Shown: positions 62,134 through 64,000 of the stretch, in pieces
Position numbering within the stretch: the first letter of the stretch is position 1
Layout: every line of letters begins with the position of its first letter
Assembly (NCBI RefSeq): GCF_026625825.1
Contig: NZ_CP113065.1
Coordinates: 496,001 to 560,000 of the forward strand
DNA from: Pseudoxanthomonas sp. SL93
GTDB taxonomy: Bacteria > Pseudomonadota > Gammaproteobacteria > Xanthomonadales > Xanthomonadaceae
Length of the DNA: 64,000 nucleotides
Direction: 5' to 3'
Notes under the pieces: model-generated
Databases searched by the model: none
Told to the model about the DNA's origin: nothing
Seen by the model: the letters and a program-made list of their open reading frames with translations, nothing else
Program-made: the position numbers and the translations under genes

Positions 62134-62854
62134 GAACGTCAATCCCATGACCAGCGCCATGCAGACCGCCGTCATCCACGCCGAGGCATTGGGCAAGACC
62201 TATGCCGAAGGCAAGCTGCGCACGCCGGTGTTCGATGGGTTGGAGCTCAACGTGCAGCCGGGCGAGACCGTCGCCATCGTCGGTGCGTCGGGTGCCGGCA
62301 AGAGCACGCTGCTGCATCTGCTGGGGGGTCTGGACGCGCCTACCGCGGGCGAGGTGTACGTGGCCGGGCAGAAGATGTCGACGCTGTCCGATTCGGCGCG
62401 TGGGCAGCTGCGCAACCGATCGCTGGGCTTCGTGTACCAGTTCCATCACCTGCTGCCGGAGTTCACCGCGCTCGAGAACGTCATGATGCCGGTGATGCTG
62501 GGCGGCGCCGACGCCCACACCGCGTCGGGCAAGGCCAGGACGCTGCTGGAATCCGTTGGCCTGGGGCATCGTATCGGACACAAGCCCGGTGAACTGTCGG
62601 GTGGCGAACGCCAGCGCGCCGCTGTCGCGCGCGCACTGGTGAACCAGCCTGCTTGCGTACTGGGCGACGAGCCCACGGGCAATCTGGACGAGAAGACCGC
62701 CGCGACCGTCTTCGAACTGATGCTCGACCTCAATCGCGCACAGAAGACCAGTCTCGTGCTGGTGACCCATGACCGCCGTCTGGCCCGCCGCCTGGATCGC
62801 GTGCTGGAGCTGCATGAAGGCAAGCTGCGCGAACTGGCGCCCGAGGCGGTCTGA
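62126..62854 (+). CDS. lolD: Lipoprotein-releasing ABC transporter ATPase LolD
   Basis: 242 residues. Walker [10 protein letters not shown] (about 53-61), the LolD-specific [18 protein letters not shown] segment, signature [15 protein letters not shown] and Walker [11 protein letters not shown] with switch His in VLVTHDRR are all present. ATG 62126 overlaps lolC; ATG 62147 is an alternative. Last core gene before the cassette array. Confidence 0.93.
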   Translation: MSKNVNPMTSAMQTAVIHAEALGKTYAEGKLRTPVFDGLELNVQPGETVAIVGASGAGKSTLLHLLGGLDAPTAGEVYVAGQKMSTLSDSARGQLRNRSLGFVYQFHHLLPEFTALENVMMPVMLGGADAHTASGKARTLLESVGLGHRIGHKPGELSGGERQRAAVARALVNQPACVLGDEPTGNLDEKTAATVFELMLDLNRAQKTSLVLVTHDRRLARRLDRVLELHEGKLRELAPEAV

Positions 62855-62904
62855 CCCGCGAGCACGTGTTGCGTGGATGCTTTGATTTGGGCGAGCCTCA
62901 CCGA

Positions 62905-62967
62905 GGTTGGCGCCTGAGTTGAGCGGCGCTGCAGGATGATGGGTTCGGATTGAGTGAATTGCGGACC
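62905..62967 (-). repeat. attC-like site 1
   Basis: Reverse strand reads GTCCGCAATTCACTCAATCC ... GCTCAACTCAGGCGCC. The CAATTCACTCA and GCTCAACTCAGGC arms match sites 2 and 3, but the middle is less symmetric and the core triplet is degenerate. It may be a decayed site closing the array next to lolD. Confidence 0.5.
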
Positions 62968-63138
62968 GGCACGTGCTTGTCAGCCCTAAGGCCGGCCTCC
63001 GGCCAGCTACTCCAACTCCGACCCATACACATGCGCCTCATATACGGTGTCGCCGGCAACGCGGAGCACGCCCGCCTGTTGAAAGAATCCCGTAGCGCTC
63101 CGCCAGTAGCTCAACCCGAAGCCGAGCGGACGGATTCT

Positions 63139-63426
63139 CTAGTGTCTCCACGGCGTGTCGCCTGGTGCCTGAATTGGGGCCGAGCCGCGAAGCGGATTCG
63201 GCATGAGTGAATTGTCAGGCCGAATCCGTACCAGAAAGAAGCGCCGGATGCAGGCAAGCCACTGGGGTCGGGTGAGCAGGGTCTGACCGACCACACGCAT
63301 GCTTGAAAACCCATCGGAAGAGCCGCTATGAAGGCGAGCGATCGCCCTGGCGCCGCAGGTCAGCGATGCCACCTTGAATGGCCAATCGCACTTTGCTCGA
63401 ACGAGCCATTCTTGCAAACCGGACAA
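63139..63426 (-). other. Possible cassette reading frame running into attC site 2
   Basis: A frame from TTG 63426, starting just after the DUF1428 stop, encodes 95 residues and reads through attC site 2 (translated RIRPDNSLMPNPLRGSA). Cassette-encoded reading frames often end inside attC in exactly this way. The rest of the sequence is not convincingly protein-like (poor codon use, no recognised motif), so I treat it as a doubtful or decayed frame. Confidence 0.25.
63158..63220 (-). repeat. attC-like site 2
   Basis: Reverse strand reads GCCTGACAATTCACTCATGC then CGCTTCGCGGC and finally CCAATTCAGGCACC. This is the familiar attC layout CAATTCRTTC-AAGCCG-CGCTTCGCGG-CGGCTTAA-TCAGGC with self-complementary arms. 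The best of the three sites. Confidence 0.7.
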
Positions 63427-63432
63427 GGAGGA

Positions 63433-63783
63433 CTAGGCGTTGACGAGCACACTGAAGCCGCCGTAGATCATGCGCCGCGCATCGAAGGGAGGTCTCTCGT
63501 CACCTCGGTCCATTCGTGGATCTGCCATGACCTTCTTGTTCCCCTCGTCCCGGGCTGCCTTGGAGGGCCAAGAGATCCAAGCGAAGACCACAACCTCACC
63601 GGGTTCGCGCTTGACGGCGGTGTGGAAGGAGTTCACTTCGCCTTCGGGTACATCATCCCCCCAGCACTCGATGACACTGAGAGCGCCATGCTCTCTGTAG
63701 ATCGAAGCGGCCTCAACGGCAAGTTTCCGATAGGCGTCCAGGTTGGAGGCCGGTACTGCGGCGACGAATCCGTCAACGTACAT
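63433..63783 (-). CDS. DUF1428 domain protein (integron cassette gene)
   Basis: 116 residues, small alpha+beta protein. MYVDGFVAAVPASNLDAYRKLA at the start, VIECWGDDVPEG, FAWISWPSKAARDEGNKKVM and a final DARRMIYGGFSVLVNA are the DUF1428 pattern. The family is uncharacterised but is often found in integron cassettes. It lies 35 bp downstream of attC site 3 on the same strand, as expected for a cassette. The composition is less GC-rich than neighbours. Confidence 0.85.
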   Translation of the reverse strand: MYVDGFVAAVPASNLDAYRKLAVEAASIYREHGALSVIECWGDDVPEGEVNSFHTAVKREPGEVVVFAWISWPSKAARDEGNKKVMADPRMDRGDERPPFDARRMIYGGFSVLVNA

Positions 63784-63817
63784 AGGCTTCTCGTTGGTTG
63801 ATGGTCTGGTCGGCGTG

Positions 63818-63869
63818 TGGCCTGATGCCGGAGTTAAGCCGGGGTGTGAAGCGTAATGAATTGCTAGCC
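63818..63869 (-). repeat. attC-like site 3
   Basis: Reverse strand reads GGGCTAGCAATTCATTACGC then CCCCGGCTTAACTCCGGC and ATCAGGCC. CAATTCATTA and GGCTTAACTC are the usual conserved parts. It separates the DUF1428 cassette from the partial gene at the window edge. Confidence 0.6.
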
Positions 63870-64000
63870 CGCGTGCAGCTTGAAGTTATACGGCGCGCAG
63901 TTTGAGATCGCATCACTTACCGCAGCGCGGACGCTTGGGTTGCTGATTGAGATGCGGACGGGAATGCCCAGGAGTTTCGCGCGAAGCTGCGCCAAGAAGC
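63864..64000 (-). CDS. C-terminal end of a cassette gene, truncated by the window
   Basis: An open frame enters from the right edge (first full codon at 63998) and ends at TAG 63866-63864, inside attC site 3, giving 44 residues (FLAQLRAKLLGIPVRISISN ... APYNFKLHAG). The stop within the left end of attC is characteristic of cassette genes. The product is not recognised. Confidence 0.5.
   Translation of the reverse strand, partial: FLAQLRAKLLGIPVRISISNPSVRAAVSDAISNCAPYNFKLHAG

Larger units (their letters stand above)
62905..64000 (-). mobile_element. Integron-like gene cassette array (cut by the window end)
   Basis: Three attC-like sites, all in the same orientation on the minus strand, at 62905-62967, 63158-63220 and 63818-63869, spaced about 200 and 600 bp, flank cassette-sized segments. 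One contains a complete DUF1428 gene, another ends in a partial gene, and one has only a short remnant. No integrase gene is in the window, so this is either the distal end of a chromosomal integron or a cluster of attC sites lacking an integrase. Confidence 0.65.

Noticed and set aside
62950..63210. 86-codon plus-strand frame in the cassette region
   Set aside because: It runs across two attC-like sites against the cassette orientation and has no protein-like features.

Overview
The window reads as chromosomal DNA from a high-GC gammaproteobacterium of the Xanthomonadaceae (Lysobacteraceae), most like Pseudoxanthomonas or Stenotrophomonas. This rests on the gene content (complete ccmA-I operon, a MetX-like acyltransferase of the 'GNSMGGMT' type, fused E1 dehydrogenase, sdhCDAB with assembly factors), on the dispersed palindromes typical of this family, and on attC-like sites resembling Xanthomonas integrons. 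Genus is an inference; no rRNA is present.

Layout. 0-10.2 kb: small stress or unknown genes, two DUF1254-type secreted proteins, an AraC/VOC pair, a YciI protein, a rifampin ADP-ribosyltransferase (arr) and a secreted GH43 glycosidase. 10.2-14.1 kb: an AT-richer accessory patch at the 3' end of tRNA-Leu(CAA). It has two orphan membrane-protein genes, then a single large gene with a PD-(D/E)XK-like nuclease signature. That gene lies between 163/164-bp direct repeats that each contain the last 17 nt of the tRNA, its terminator and a palindrome. 14.1-25.8 kb: a thiol dioxygenase, the MetX-like acyltransferase, the whole System I cytochrome c maturation operon on the minus strand (ccmA to ccmI), then a methionine aminotransferase and omega-amidase pair. 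25.8-31.2 kb: a large imperfect inverted repeat around a GCAACW hexamer tract, a thioesterase/PQQ-type sugar dehydrogenase/ABC exporter group, and a 115-bp tandem repeat. 31.2-39.2 kb: an RND efflux pair, a LytS/LytTR-type two-component system, and an ECF41 sigma factor with its AhpD-like target gene. Both of the last two genes are preceded by TGTCACG-N16-CGTC promoters. 39.3-49.2 kb: class I fumarase, two-domain GST, sterol desaturase, outer membrane phospholipase A, cold-shock protein, glycine-zipper proteins, a membrane-anchored cytochrome c, TcdA and TatD. 49.3-55.2 kb: glutaryl-CoA dehydrogenase, then a tightly overlapping GNAT-nucleotidyltransferase-GST-fused E1 operon and an FMN reductase. 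55.2-62.9 kb: YgfZ divergent from an SDHAF4-like gene and sdhCDAB, followed by MAPEG, sdhE, a ygfX-like gene and lolCD. 62.9-64.0 kb: an integron-like cassette array on the minus strand with three attC-like sites, a DUF1428 cassette and one cassette cut by the window end.

Functional links. The Ccm operon would mature the c-type cytochrome at 45.9-46.3 kb. YgfZ (Fe-S repair), SdhE (flavinylation) and the DUF1674 protein all serve the succinate dehydrogenase encoded between them. The best candidates for something new are the single-gene nuclease island at tRNA-Leu, the hairpin-rich inverted repeat at 25.8-26.6 kb, and the cassette array at the right edge. No database search was possible, so family names rest on recognised motifs and gene order.
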